DNA of 64,000 nt from NCBI RefSeq assembly GCF_041146795.1, contig NC_135173.1:57216865-57280864 (forward strand), read 5' to 3'. Origin of the DNA: Maylandia zebra (Eukaryota; Chordata; Actinopteri; Cichliformes; Cichlidae). The notes under the pieces were generated by a model. The model saw only the letters and a program-made list of their open reading frames with translations, was not told the DNA's origin and did not search any database. Positions 26,711-38,000 of the stretch are shown piece after piece (the stretch's first letter is position 1; each line of letters starts with the position of its first letter). The position numbers and the translations under genes are program-made.

Positions 26711-27010
26711 CATATTATAGATATAGATATATCTATATATATATCTATCTCTATCTATCTATAAAATGACCCTCCTAACGGACTAACCTGTGTCAGCCAT
26801 CTTGAGTCCAGCATCCAGGTAATCCAACAGCTCCTGTGTCATATCCAGCCTACAATATAAAACATTTAACAAGAAATATTCAAGCAGAACTGAAACACAT
26901 TACCTGTGCTTAAAAAAAAGTGGACGACTTACACTTTGTTCATGTCACTTCCTGCTTCCTTCTCCAAAGTCTCATCACTGGCCTCCAGGTTGCCTGGGAT
27001 AACCTTGTGC

Positions 27011-27049
<39 letters not shown>

Positions 27050-30000
27050 ATATTATGCTACTTAATTAAAACAACTGATTAAGGAACCCTTTCCTGTAGC
27101 ACATGGATGTTAGCTGCCTACAGACAAGAAAGCCTGTATTGTACTAATTAAAGGTTTTCTAAAAATTCTGTACAATTGTCTTTAATTGCCAGAAATGTTT
27201 AACCTTTATTTATGAGAGAGTAAAACTGTTAATACACTTCTTTTGGAAGTGTTTCCAGGATTATGATGGGCACACAAAGAAAGCTCTGTTTGGTTAGGAT
27301 CTGAGGCCTTTAACTAAGGCTAATAGAAGCAGTGAAGGCAAAGTGTGTCCAAACTTTTGACTGATACAGTACATGCTCGTGTTTTTCCTCCTTTTTTCAC
27401 GCTTAACTGACTGCCATTTGGATTAGCCGCTTTTTATGTTTTTTGAAATGTTAAAGGTATATGGTATGGTCCGTATATGGTAAGGTATATGAGCAGTTCA
27501 ATTTAAGTACAACTGTACTTACAGTAGTAAGTACAGTTTAAGTACACAGGAGATTGTGTAAGTCTGCATGTGGGTAGGAACAGCAATACAGAGCATTTTG
27601 TTTCTAGTTCTTGAAACAAGAAAGCAACAAAACACCGATTATGCTGTAAAAATGTACCTTTGTTCCAACGTAACACTAAAATTATGAGTAATTACCTTTT
27701 TATGAAATTCCATTTTTTGGCAGAGGTATTTGGAAGACAAGGCGACAATGTGCCCATATCGATCATGCAAGTTTCCCTGGACAGGAAAGAAAAAAAACAG
27801 AACAAAAAAAAAAAGAAGAAAGAAAAAAAAAAAAAGAGTTTGTTGCTTAGAAAACAATCATATTTAAACTGAATCACCTTACTAACCCAACAACCAACTC
27901 AGTCAACACAAATATTTTAATAAATATTAATGCGAGTCATACTGATGTTTCCAAATATGGACAAACAAAACCACCAATTTAAAAAAAATAAACAAAAACA
28001 AACAAAAAAGGACTATTTTAGAAATCAACATCTTAAAAAGGTGAAACAAAGATGCATGTAACTGCAGATCTTTTTACAAACTCTCAATATGAAAAATAAA
28101 GCTTTTTAATAGATAAACCTCCAAACTGTATTCTCTAGTTTAAATATAAGCTGCGGCTTCAATATGGCAGCTACTCACCCAGAGGGTGCCCATATCTTTC
28201 ACATTACGACAGTATCTGTAAGAATCCGTCACCACCTGTACATCAAACAGACACAAGAGATTACATATCACCAACCGGAGCGCGGGAGAGTATAAGGTGA
28301 AGGAAATGCAAAAAACTGAACTTACATTTCTGTGTCCATCCCTGAGGATTTTGTGAACCAGATAGCAAAACTTCCAGCTCACAATGGAGTTGCTGGATAG
28401 AGGTAGGTTCAAGACATACGACCAGAAGGCCGTAGCTCCACCCTCTTTATGAGTTCCCATGATGATATCTGTACAGCTGTCAAGGAGACTCCCAAGTACC
28501 AATGCACAAACAGTTCAAAGAAAGTACGGACACACTATCGCAGTCGACTGTCAAACTGTCTGAAAAATGAATGCAGGGTGGCAAAGCCTTCAACAGGCAA
28601 CCTTTTTAACTGGTTGGCAGGGTGGTGACTGCTCTGGTTGAAATAAAAAAAATCTGAGAATATCTGGTTGATCTGAGAAGATTTAAATTATGACTTCAGT
28701 AAATGTTTTCCCGATACATTCATTTACTCAGTCCCTAGTTTGAAATTGTACTAAATACAATATGTTCATTTTGTAAATTAAGGCCCCACTTACTGGGTGT
28801 CCCCTGATAACGACTGTGTTACGGCTATTCTTCCCGTCCCATGCAAGGACACCTGGATTGGCTGGAGGACTGTTTACTTAGCCTGATAGGCCGAAGGACA
28901 CTGTCTCAGCTAAACTATGGACACGCACACACATACACTTACACTGATAAGCACTCACTCATCCCCCCTCCCTTTCCAACGCCTTCGATGCTTGTGCCCT
29001 ACCGGGGAAGATGGCAGTCAACTGGACCAGCGCAGATATGCTGCAGGACCGGATGCGCTGTATACACCGGCTCTCTTACCCTTTACCGCCCCTGTTGCTT
29101 TTCTTGTGTTTCTATGGTGTATTGATAGTCATGTGCTTTTGTGCTGAGGTGTTTTTTCTGTTATCAAACTGTTCTCCCACTAGGAGCTCAGTCTGAGTGG
29201 AGTTTTTTTTCTCCTCCTCTTACCTCATGTAGTGTATTTTCGTTGTTTTTTTCCTATCAGCCTACCTTTCTGACATGTCTCCCCAATGTGATGTTTGTGT
29301 AAAGTTGGTCAGAAGGTTCCTTTGTAAGTGCGCATGCGCCATTAGCGTGCTGCCTGCTGTAACCCTAATTTCCCTCGGGATTAATAAAGTATTCTGATTC
29401 TGATTTATTGCATTTTAATACAATTTATGATTTGGGCTTTCAAAAATTATGAAAAAATCCTGGGGGGAATTAGTTGTTTTCATTCACTTTTTCTATTAAG
29501 CTTTCATTCTGAATTGTAATTCAAACAAACCCCCTGCACATCAGAGCGGTGTGCTTCCACCCCTCTGTGGCTATCAGTTTCAGTCACTCTGGCTACTGTA
29601 CAGGTCTTCTGAGAGTCCACTGGCCCCTTGGCTCCCTTTGCTCACCGTAGATGCCCGGTGGTGCCCATGTGAAATTGGTTCAAAAACACCACCACAATCA
29701 GGACTTAACTCTCCTGGATCCATGACGACCACTTGGTCCTCTCACCTCTTTTTGTTTTCTGTTTAAATTATACTGACAGCTTAATAAATCCCTGTAACAG
29801 TTTAATACAGTTCAATAACTGCATGAGGTTTTCTAAGTGACAATAAACACAAGCATAACATTGATTGCCATAACTGAGCAGTTTCATCATAAAAGGAGAG
29901 ACTGACACCGCTCGGATCATATGAAGAGATAGAATCCCTCAGTTCCTCAATTAGATCAACATCACAATTATGAATTTTTTTTAAAAAGAGATGGTGACAG

Positions 30001-31243
30001 TGGATAAGCTTAAGACAAAGGGGGAGAGAAAGCAATGGTTTATATACAGTCAACATATTTTACACACGCTATGGCTTTGATCTAGGGACAACTGCTGGTC
30101 AGTTCACCACTTTACCATACACTGAAATATTCCAAACATTACTGCATGTATAGTCAAAGTTGAAGAGTGTTGGACAGTTGAAAACTCAAGAAATCACGTA
30201 TCTAAACTGATTGACTGATACATTTCTCAGGCTGTTATTTGCCAGAGGTGGGCAATAACTAAAGTTGATAACTAAAAAAAGGTGTTGAGGGTCTCCATCA
30301 GATAATTCTTTTTAAAGAAAATGTTATGTTAACTTTAAAATATGTTAACTGACAACTTTACAAAGACTTTCAGCAAAGTTGATCAAAGGCATATTGTGAC
30401 TTTTTGCAATTAATAATCCATTTTTTTAAAGGAGAGGTCCTGATTCCCCCCCCCTCCGGTATTGCCAACAACTTTTCACTCATGCATTCAAATGTCTAAA
30501 TGTCTCAACATGCTCTCCAGAATGTGACATTTAGCACATACACTGAGGATCCCCAAAAGCCGAATCTCAGTTGCTTTTCTTTAATTTGATACCTATGAAG
30601 CCTACCCAAATACCTTACAGGGATTCGGTTTTATTTCCTTAGCAAATGTTAGCATTGTCCCAATAAGCCAGTCAGCATGAGCTATTTATAAAAAAATAAA
30701 GATGTATATATGAAATTGTATTTGTTTTGTATATCCAGTAAGCCTGGTTAGCAGGAAACCTGCTGTTAAAAGGATACTGCGTACATGTTTGTCTTTTGGT
30801 GGTATTTCAGCTGTGGTGACAGCTTTGCTGATGCTGTGGAGCTAAAAGAAATGAAAGAAGAGCAATCAGGACACGAGGAACTAGTTAACACAGCCACATC
30901 AGATTGAACTTCAAGATTAAGACATGACAGAAATAACACCAGTGAATTTCCTTGACACGTGATATATTTAACAAGATTTTCCACTAATATGTCAGAAGAA
31001 GTGAAGAATTTGACATTTCGATACTGTCTGGTAGTACCCATTTGACAGTTAAAACTAGTTATCATCAAGTACACGGTGTGAACAATAAGGAAGACTTTAA
31101 AATCCACAGATTGGGGGGAAAGACATCAAAAAGTTATCCGTCACAGGAACAAAGTGACTAACCTGTTGTTTTCCGAACTGTTCTTTCTCCGCAGCCAAAG
31201 CCTTTTCCGTCTTATTATCACTCTTATTCTTCGTTTTACTCAT
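12812..31243 (-). CDS. hip1r: Huntingtin-interacting protein 1-related (HIP1R)
   Basis: Thirty-three coding exons join in frame to 1313 residues plus stop: 31243-31163, 30841-30778, 28468-28326, 28235-28179, 27776-27696, 27009-26933, 26849-26788, 25754-25614, 25515-25458, 25264-25189, 25093-24953, 24859-24737, 24392-24209, 24116-24028, 23774-23658, 23559-23458, 22537-22343, 21418-21308, 21189-20995, 20908-20761, 20140-20054, 19969-19862, 19769-19633, 19359-19249, 19074-19016, 18916-18886, 18795-18733, 18137-18037, 17929-17824, 14495-14372, 13919-13858, 13617-12946, 12847-12812. Domains: ANTH (about 28-160; SISKAV...KDKH lipid-binding motif), coiled coil (about 340-720), THATCH/I-LWEQ actin-binding domain (about 860-1095; RWTEGLISASKAVGWGA, CSHEIAASTAQLVAASK), latch helix (RLGELRKRHYELG), then a unique tail. 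The family links clathrin coats to actin at endocytic sites. HIP1R rather than HIP1 is chosen from the ccdc62 neighbour and HDRYGHIV. Odd: the human protein has about 1068 residues; the extra length comes from a duplicated exon pair and the repeat tail. Confidence 0.95.
12946..13617 (-). other. hip1r: hip1r exon 32: unusual Pro/Gln/Tyr-rich tail
   Basis: This 224-codon exon begins with the conserved latch helix (residues 1079-1105). It then leaves the family consensus: six consecutive prolines (1119-1124), a Gln/Ser/Tyr-rich stretch, an NPF tripeptide (1152-1154), nine YTPSQT hexapeptides (1168-1221) followed by four degenerate ones, and a Ser/Gln/Lys-rich end. It ends at GCG/GTGAGT; a small last exon adds FKRSEHGTGES and stop. 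The composition suggests an intrinsically disordered segment. Confidence 0.85.
13184..13350 (-). repeat. hip1r: 18-bp coding minisatellite (nine perfect units plus a partial)
   Basis: The unit GTGTAGGTCTGAGAAGGC on the plus strand repeats nine times without a mismatch, encoding YTPSQT on the minus strand. Decayed units continue to about 13130 (YTPYQP, YIPPQP, FTPSQP, YTPNQS). A unit of 18 bases keeps frame whatever the copy number, so length variants would be tolerated. Confidence 0.97.
14723..14774. repeat. Imperfect hairpin in hip1r intron 29
   Basis: GAAGTGAAGTTTCCCTTTAA pairs with TTAAAAGGGAAATTTCACTTC after a loop of about 11 bases, with one mismatch and one bulge. It may be a small fold-back element remnant. 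Confidence 0.6.
16255..16695 (+). mobile_element. L2/Rex1-like LINE fragment (3' part of reverse transcriptase ORF)
   Basis: Broken plus-strand reading recalls the C-terminal end of L2/Rex1-clade retrotransposon proteins: GVIFDLDISF, then LDYCNSLLSG, SLHWLPVKSRL and FSFQAPLLWNQL in different frames. Stops and frameshifts show it is dead. A SINE follows immediately. Confidence 0.6.
16703..17007 (-). mobile_element. tRNA-derived SINE, copy A
   Basis: Read on the minus strand it starts with a box A-like TGGCTCAAGAGTTGG and a box B-like GGTTCGAGCCC, as in tRNA-derived SINEs. A conserved body follows (TTGGGCAAGACACTTCACCT) and a tail with AAAGCGCTATATAAATGCA. Similar copies lie at 32885-33204 and 37210-37519. 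Confidence 0.85.
17163..17463. repeat. Copy 2 of the ~300-bp duplicated segment
   Basis: Matches 12077-12388 in the same orientation, lacking 11 bases present there. It lies in hip1r intron 29, about 5 kb from copy 1 beyond the gene's 3' end. The sequence before it (17010-17160) looks like transposon-derived DNA but is not part of the shared unit. Confidence 0.85.
18280..18640 (+). mobile_element. LINE 3'-end fragment in hip1r intron 27
   Basis: Broken plus-strand readings such as LPSITDTIRTHSALW, GLTARLRNSFFPQAIRLLN and a short (CA)n tract resemble the C-terminus and tail of a fish non-LTR retrotransposon. The family is uncertain. Confidence 0.45.
21961..22090 (+). repeat. Fish interspersed repeat with 'ATTCAATTTTATTGTATTTATAT' head
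   Basis: The words ATTCAATTTTATTGTATTTA, CACCAAATCACAATAAAAGT and GACCCTACAATAATACAGAG match a repeat seen widely in teleost introns. It lies in the hip1r intron between exons 17 and 18. The family name is not certain. Confidence 0.5.
22640..23395 (+). mobile_element. RTE-like LINE fragment (3' end of ORF2)
   Basis: Plus-strand readings with stops recall RTE-type retrotransposon C-termini: LFAMVMDRLTDEV, then RLRWFGYMQRRARS, RRKRGRTTAKDS and VGVTEKDAWNRLRWRQM. It sits in the hip1r intron between exons 16 and 17, that is, inside the duplicated exon-pair region. Shorter relatives lie at 33990-34130 and 38030-38245. Confidence 0.7.
25870..26585 (+). mobile_element. L2/Rex1-like LINE 3' end in hip1r intron 7
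   Basis: The plus strand reads QNAAALLLTLVKRHQHITP, SLHWLPASFRIKFKILLLTY and KALNGQAPDYLSDLLQ, typical of the L2-clade reverse transcriptase C-terminus. A 3' tail with TGTACAGCACTTTGGTCAAC and GTGCTTTATAAATAAATAAA follows. Stops and frame breaks are present. Confidence 0.75.
26664..26763. repeat. Compound microsatellite (GT)n(AT)n(ATCT)n
   Basis: A run of GT, then AT, then irregular ATAG/ATCT units, immediately 3' of hip1r exon 7 (on the minus strand). Confidence 0.95.
27014..27046. repeat. 33-base A tract (poly-T on the hip1r strand) at an acceptor
   Basis: On the minus strand the intron ends with about 33 T followed by ACAG and hip1r exon 6 (from 27009). The tract takes the place of the polypyrimidine tract. 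Confidence 0.95.
27511..27538. repeat. Perfect 12-bp hairpin in hip1r intron 5
   Basis: AACTGTACTTAC, loop AGTA, GTAAGTACAGTT. No function is evident. Confidence 0.7.
28820..29405 (+). mobile_element. Retroelement 3'-end-like repeat in hip1r intron 2
   Basis: The segment ends with TTTCCCTCGGGATTAATAAA and a short TTCTGA repeat, the typical 3' end of a common fish retroelement. Upstream lies G+C-rich sequence unlike the A/T-rich intron around it. Exact start and family are uncertain. The rest of this intron (29410-30777) shows no feature I can support. Confidence 0.5.
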
Positions 31244-31420
31244 GTTTTCACCGAAAAATAGAGACACATAAATCCAAAGTGGTCCCACACACAGGTTCAG
31301 GCTCCTTGTCCGTGCTCTCGCGCCTCGTTAAACCACAAAGGTGAGTCAGGTGCGGCGCGCGCACGTCACCACAATCCTGCTGGTTTGGCTAGCTCCTTCA
31401 AATTACCACAGGATGCTTTA
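31244..31420 (-). promoter_or_regulatory. hip1r: hip1r 5' UTR and promoter region
   Basis: G+C- and CpG-rich patch (GCGGCGCGCGCACGTCACC) upstream of the hip1r ATG, with a perfect AP-1-type word TGAGTCA at 31342-31348. Only about 770 bases separate this ATG from the ccdc62 stop codon upstream. Confidence 0.5.
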
Positions 31421-31545
31421 AAAAAGCTGTCCGAACAAAGCAGCTTCCATCCAAACCCATAAATAACACAATGAAAGGAAATGAAAAAAAAGTGTGCGAC
31501 TGTCAGGTAATAAAGTACCATACATGTAGGTTATATACAGATATT

Positions 31546-31551
31546 TTTATT
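31546..31551 (-). terminator. ccdc62: ccdc62 polyadenylation signal (AATAAA)
   Basis: Reads AATAAA on the minus strand, about 470 bases after the ccdc62 stop. It leaves roughly 300 bases to the hip1r start codon, so the two genes are tightly head-to-tail. Confidence 0.5.
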
Positions 31552-32016
31552 TAAAAAAACAAACAAAAAAACGTAAAAGCTATTAAAAGACGCAGACATT
31601 TCGGCTGAGTCACCAGGCTGATCTGTAGCCCGTGAAACTGGAAAAACGGTACAAGGACACACCACCCAGTAGGACTGGTTTCCCATCTCACTCACTCCAC
31701 ACGTTTCAGCCTTTAAAAGCCACAAATAAGATTTTAAAAATACACTCTTTGGCTTTGTTAATCAATGACATTTTTGTATGTCTTTATATGTTTAAATACT
31801 TACAGAGGACATATTCACATCTCACAATTTAAAACAATATCAGTGATATAAAAACATTTCACAGTTTGTATTTATACTTCACCTTTTCCTGGGAGGCCTT
31901 AAGGTTCAACAAGTGGTGCATGCAGTGCTTAATATAGTAACACTGATTTTTCAGTTCAAAGTTAGTGCTCAACAGTTGTGTCACTTTGGTAAATACTGAA
32001 ACATACATGAGGAAAA

Positions 32017-35000
32017 TCAATTCTTCAGCTGAGTCATCAAGTCCATGTGATTTACTGGCTGGTTGGTGTTATGTTGAGGACGAACTTTGGGTGGAGCTGG
32101 ACTGGTCTGTTAGAGAAAAAGAAATAAGATCAAGCTGGTATGATTAACACACCCAAACAGGAGGAACTGAATATTTTTTATCCTTTTCATGTCACACCCC
32201 ATGAACACAAATAAGGAGAGAGAGAGATGAAAAGAGGCCGAAAGTCATGAAGGTACTTGAGGATGGAGGTACTTGGGTGATGTTGGGGTGTCTGGGACTC
32301 CTGGAAATAAAAAGGGTCAGTGGGCTACAACTCACCATTTGGCTGCTATTCTGTAAAGAACTGTGGAGTCTCAGGATGCTGTTCCCTGAACCAGCCACAA
32401 CCAGCCTGGACTCATCTAACAGCTGCTGCAGAGAGCATCTGGAAAGAGGGCCGTCCTGATGAGAGAAGGAAAGAACTCTTGGTCTTAATGGAATACTTCA
32501 ATATGGTGACGGATTTGTTTTGCAATGCCTGAAAAACCTTACGTCACTTTTGTCTGTGCTTATATTAGGAGTTACTTAAAATCTTGCTAGTTTAGCTTAA
32601 AATAACAACTAGAAACAGAAATATCTTAATTTTTCCAACCTGAGCAGCATTAAAAGACAACTCCATTGTGTCATCATTCTTTGCCAACGCATGTTTCAGA
32701 ACTGTCACCAGCCTAAATTGTGTGGTCAAAAGTATTTCATTCCGGTTTCCATATAAAAAAAACACAGACTTACTTCTAGCACAATATTTTTGTTTTTGGA
32801 CTCTATCAGAGTAGCTTTGGGTGACTGACAGTTGAATTTAACATATACAGGTCCTTGGTGTACCCCCATAGTTTAACTTGTAAAATGGTAAATGGCCTGT
32901 ATTTGTATAGTGCTTTACTAGTCCCTAAGGACCCCAAAGCGCTTTACACAACCAGTCATCCACCCATTCACACACACATTCACACACTGGTGGAGGCAAG
33001 CTACAGATGTAGCCACAGCTGCCCTGGGGCAGACTGACAGAAGCAAGGCTGCCATATCGCGCTATCTGCCCCTCTGGCCATCACCAGTAGGCAACGGGTG
33101 AAGTGTCTTGCCCAAGGACACAATGACCGAGACTGTCCAAGCTCGAACCGGCAACCTTACAAGGAAGGTTGTCAGTCTCCCAACTCTTGAGCCACGATCG
33201 CCCCTTGACATCGCCCCATCTTGTCTTAAACAACCTATTTTAGCCCCATTCCCACCCTCCCTACAAACTTTCTTCTTATATGCTGTCCCTGACAAACAAG
33301 AGGTTTGTAGAGAGACTTTATAAAGTTGTCTTACATCCATCAAGTAAGCTGAGAAGACTCCCTGGTTACAGTTGTTTGAGCTTTGAAGAGCATCTGCAGG
33401 CAGATCATCATACACAGATTTTAAGTTCTTCCCTCTGAGTGAAGAAGGTGACTCATCCTTCGGATAGTTACATGTTAACTCATCCTGGCTGAAACACAGA
33501 GAGAGACGCATTCATTAATCTTTTGTTCCTGTTAAAAATCTAGAAGGATTTTTCACAACTTTACCACATTCAATTTAATATACAAAACACAGACACTTAC
33601 TAAATTTGAGATTTAAGAATTAGACATTTAGACATTATCTGAGTCTTACGAAACAATTAATTCATTCCTACATTGGACTGTACTGGACACACACACTGAA
33701 TGTTTATGGGGTTTTTTAGTATGTTGTCCAGTCAACAAGCCAGCTGTGGGTATGTGTGCTGCTATCAGTGTCCAGAGTCTCTAAAAACCCCACAGTATAC
33801 CTACTGCCAACAATATAATCCACACATATTTACTCAGTGAAAGATTAGTTTGCTGGAATGGGTTTGTGACATGATATGCCTGCAAAGGGTCTGTAACCAT
33901 GTTGGTTTAAACCACCTGCTGCCAGCTGTGCAGCCTCTGTGGTTTTAATAACTGTGGGCTCTAAAATGTATTTCTGGCTGCACAAAACAGTGGCACTGCC
34001 AAAAAGACAGGAGGCAGTATGGATGGACATAGTGAAGAAGACAGAATAAGACTCTATGGAGGGGAGGGTGAGATGGAGGCAGATGATCTGTTGTGGCCAC
34101 CCCTAACAGGAGCAGTCCAAAAGCAGCAAAATTAGTGCAAACCATTGAACAACAATATGTGGAAAAGCTACTATACTGGGGTCAGGACTACCAGAAAGTA
34201 GTTCCTTCACATATTTTTGTTACATGGTTTGCACTTTTTTTGCTGTTTTGTTTGTTATCCTAGGACATTATTCACCTGCCCAATAATCCCTGACTGGTCT
34301 TCCCCTTCAGGGTTTCACAACTCAGCTGCATCAGCTGCAGGTCATTCTGCTGATTCTCACAAACCTGCACACACACAAACATGATCACTTGAATGCATTT
34401 TTTTTAAACTTAAAACTTTCAATTATTAAAAACATGACCCCACATGACAGGCGGGGTTCAAACCAGAGTAAATTGTCTGCATTTATGTTGAAAAGAGAGA
34501 GACGCTGAAAGAAAAATTCTAGTAGTAAAAGTGGATTTAAAGATTCTCACTTACAAACAGATGAAAACTACCTAAAAATTGTAACTTAATATAAAAATAT
34601 GTTTAATGATCATTTAGAGGCACACTATATCAAGTACCTAGATGACAATGAGACAGAGATGTAACAAAAAAAAGAGACTCTGGACACTTGGAAATAGATT
34701 TGAAATTACTGCATTCCCCCTGAATTATAGACACAAAATGACTGCAATTACGTGAAAACATGAAGCACATTCAGACACAAAAAAGTTTCAAAAGAACTGG
34801 AGAAAATCATGGGAATGGCTGAAAAAAAACATCAGCCAAATTCAGTTCAGGGGTTTTACTAATCTACAGGAGAAGCAGGAGACCTTCATGTGCCTGTGCC
34901 TGAGGTTCCACTGTCTCTCTTTATTTACCCTTTATAGCCTGTTACTACTTCAAGAAGCACTAGACAATGACAGTATCCCAGAGTCAAACATCTGCGTTGT

Positions 35001-38000
35001 GTAACTGCAGAAACACTGAGGTATGTTGTCCAACCGGTAAGTCACCTTATGCTGGAGGAATGAGGAAAGCTGTACTTCCAGAGCTGGGCTCCAGTTACCA
35101 CAGTATATTTTATGGGTTCACGCTTATGATGTTTTGTTCAGTACTCTCAGGGAAATACTACATGTTAGAAACTATACCTGTCGTAGGCAGCGGAGCTCAG
35201 ACATGAGGCGTTCCTGTTTGGAGTGGGCCAGTTCTAGCAGCTCATCTTTCCAGCCGTTTCCCTCCCCTGGTCAAAGAGATCAAATGCTGTGCTTATCTCT
35301 GCAGGAGAGTGTCTTTCTCAGGCTGAGAGGTATCTGAAACAATCTACCCTACAGATTTCTATCGAGAAAAGCAGACTGCTGAGATAAGACAGGACTGCAT
35401 ACCTCATTATCTCTACATACTCCTGGCTACTGAATCTAACACTGTCACTGTTCACTGACGCCATCTACTGCGAGTCATTCACTGAGAATGAAATGCCGAT
35501 TATTCTCCGTTTCTAGAACCACTTCATATAACTGTCACATCAATATGTTTGGTCTTTTTTACATTAGAAAAAATGATGAAGAGGTTCATCAAATAAAGGA
35601 AAATGAAAACAGTTATTTAAAATAGCTATCATACAGATATTCACTCATTATATAATATCAAAGATGAGGACCATATACCAGGATAAAGCACACAGAACTC
35701 TACGTAACACTAGCCAGTCCTAAATCTATCCAGCGAGCCTTCGGGGTTCAAAGAGACTTATACGTCAAAAACATATCAAGAAATACATCATGAAGTTTCC
35801 ACCAATGAAATAGCAGGAAAAACAGTGAGACAGTGTGTTTGCGATGTACCTGTCAGGGTGTCCCCATGAAGCAGATGGAGTTCTTGCTTGAGGCGGATGA
35901 TCTCCTCTCTCTGGGTGCTGCTCTGTGTTACCTGCTGTTGTAGCTCCTCTATGAGCACAGCACGACATAGAAGAACACGATAAACGACTGATCATGCAAA
36001 TAAACAGATAACTAATTTTTAACAGAAAGGCCAAACTTTTTTTTCTTCCAGATTTTCTGCTGAAGATCTTTGTTTTTTGGAGTGTGCCATTTGATGGTTG
36101 GACAAGTTCTCCGTTTGAAAAATACGGTCCAACCTGCATCTTGGAAGTTCAGATACCATTAGAGTTTTTATAATAATGATCCTTCATAAAAAGCTCCTGT
36201 GTTTTCAATGCTTTATGTGTCAGCACTAAATGGTATGTGTCTTGTAGTCTGTGTTAACAGAATTTATTGTGCATAACTCTGTGAATGCTGGAAAAAAATA
36301 TACAGCCATACATCCAGACTAAAAATGTCACATGGAGCACATGGAGACAACGTATAAGGGCAGATCTTCTAAATCTGATTCCCAAAAGGCTTTCAATTCC
36401 TTTTTATGAGCAGAGTTGCAGACTACTGTTCCATTATCCTTATTTTTCTTTTAACAATATCAGTGTCCTCTGATCATCTGCCCTCTAAAGAATGAGAGTA
36501 AATAGGCAACAAAATGACACAAAGTTTTAATAATGTACCTTTGAGCTGTGTGACTTCATGTCTGGCTTCCTTGTAAGACACTTTATTCTCCTCCAGGTCT
36601 TTCAGGAGCTTGCTTTCCTGTGAGCGACTCTTCTTCAGAGATGTCTCAAGGTCTTGCAGGCGCCCTGAGAGATCGAGTATACAACTCGAGGCTTTTGCCA
36701 TATCTTGGTCCTAAAGGGTTAGAATAATTAGATAAAATGATGGGACATCATAAATTGATACAAGACCAGTAGATTATATAGAGAGCAAAGATTTACACGT
36801 GTACCTTGAGTTTGAGCATGGAACTGAGCTCCTCCTCCCTGACCTGCAGAGAGCCGACTTGTGTGGACAGAGCCGTGACTGTGGAGTTGAGACTCTGGTT
36901 CTTCTCCTGAAAAACAGCATGGACACATAGTTGTATTAATGTGCTAAAATAGTTTTGCATGACTTCCAGTTCAAAATATTCCTTGTTTGTGTTATAACAA
37001 GCTGTTTTATTGCCTCTTCATTTAAGAACACAAAAACACAAGGTTTCAACAGCTGCTGGGTGGGGCTCCTTTGGTGGGGGTCTTGGTCTCCTTCATCACC
37101 TGAATACCTTTGGGTTTGGAGACTTCCACTGAAAAATACTCAGTTATAACCACAGAGATTGTTCTCATCACTAACAATTCAAATGAAATTTGAATGCAAA
37201 GTTGATGTGACTTGTGGCTCAAGAGTTGGCAGTTCGCCTTGTAATCGGAAGGTTGCCGGTTCGAGCCCTGGCTCGGACAGTCTCGGTCGTTGTGTCCTTG
37301 GGCAAGACACTTCACCCGTTGCCTACTGGTGGTGGTCAGAGGGCCTGGTGGTGCCAGTGTCCGGCAGCCTTGCCTCTGTCAGTGCGCCTCAGGGCAACTG
37401 TGGCTACAATGTAGCTTGCCATCACCAGTGTGTGAATGGGTGGATGACTGAATGTAGTGTAAAGCGCTTTGGGGTCCTTAGGGACTATGTAAAGCGCTAT
37501 ACAAATACAGGCCATCTGTTTATTATTGACCTGTTTGAAATCCATGATAAAATCTCAGAGAACAGAGTGCAAGTGATAAGAATAGGATTAGAGCAACATC
37601 AGGTTAGACTGATAGACAGTGCAGGAGGAGCAGCTGGTAGCAGCACATGTGCTTTGAGTTACCGTAGCTATACACACCAGTACATCAGGAGTGTAAATGA
37701 TATAAAAGGCAAAATGAGAATGGAAAAAGAAGACTCAAGTCGCAGAATTACCAAAAGTGATGCTCCCAAAAAAGGCTCAAAAGATGAGGAAATGCTAGAA
37801 ATAAGGATCCAAGGTATTTGGTAGTGTGAAGACCTTTTGGCTACACAACATTAGACTTAACACACTTTATCCTGTACCATACTTGAAGACAGAAAAAACA
37901 AACAAACAGACAAAGTGATATCATGAATGCATGATGTCATGAGGACAGCTAAAAAAAAATAGATTTAATGAAACGGTACTAAAACATTATGGTTATAAAT

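Noticed and set aside
12812-31243. Assignment as HIP1 rather than HIP1R
   Set aside because: Position next to ccdc62 and motifs such as HDRYGHIV and the SSPDYLVNRA region fit HIP1R better; HIP1 lies elsewhere in vertebrates.
31244-31288. N-terminal extension of HIP1R
   Set aside because: No ATG upstream in frame; the ATG at 31243 gives the usual short basic N-terminus before the ANTH domain.
37215-37268. Possible tRNA gene (box A and box B present)
   Set aside because: The A and B boxes belong to a SINE head; body and tail are shared with two other copies, and no cloverleaf with an anticodon arm is convincing.
37159-37824. 221-codon plus-strand open frame
   Set aside because: It runs through a SINE copy and flanking intron with no domain, splice context or conservation.
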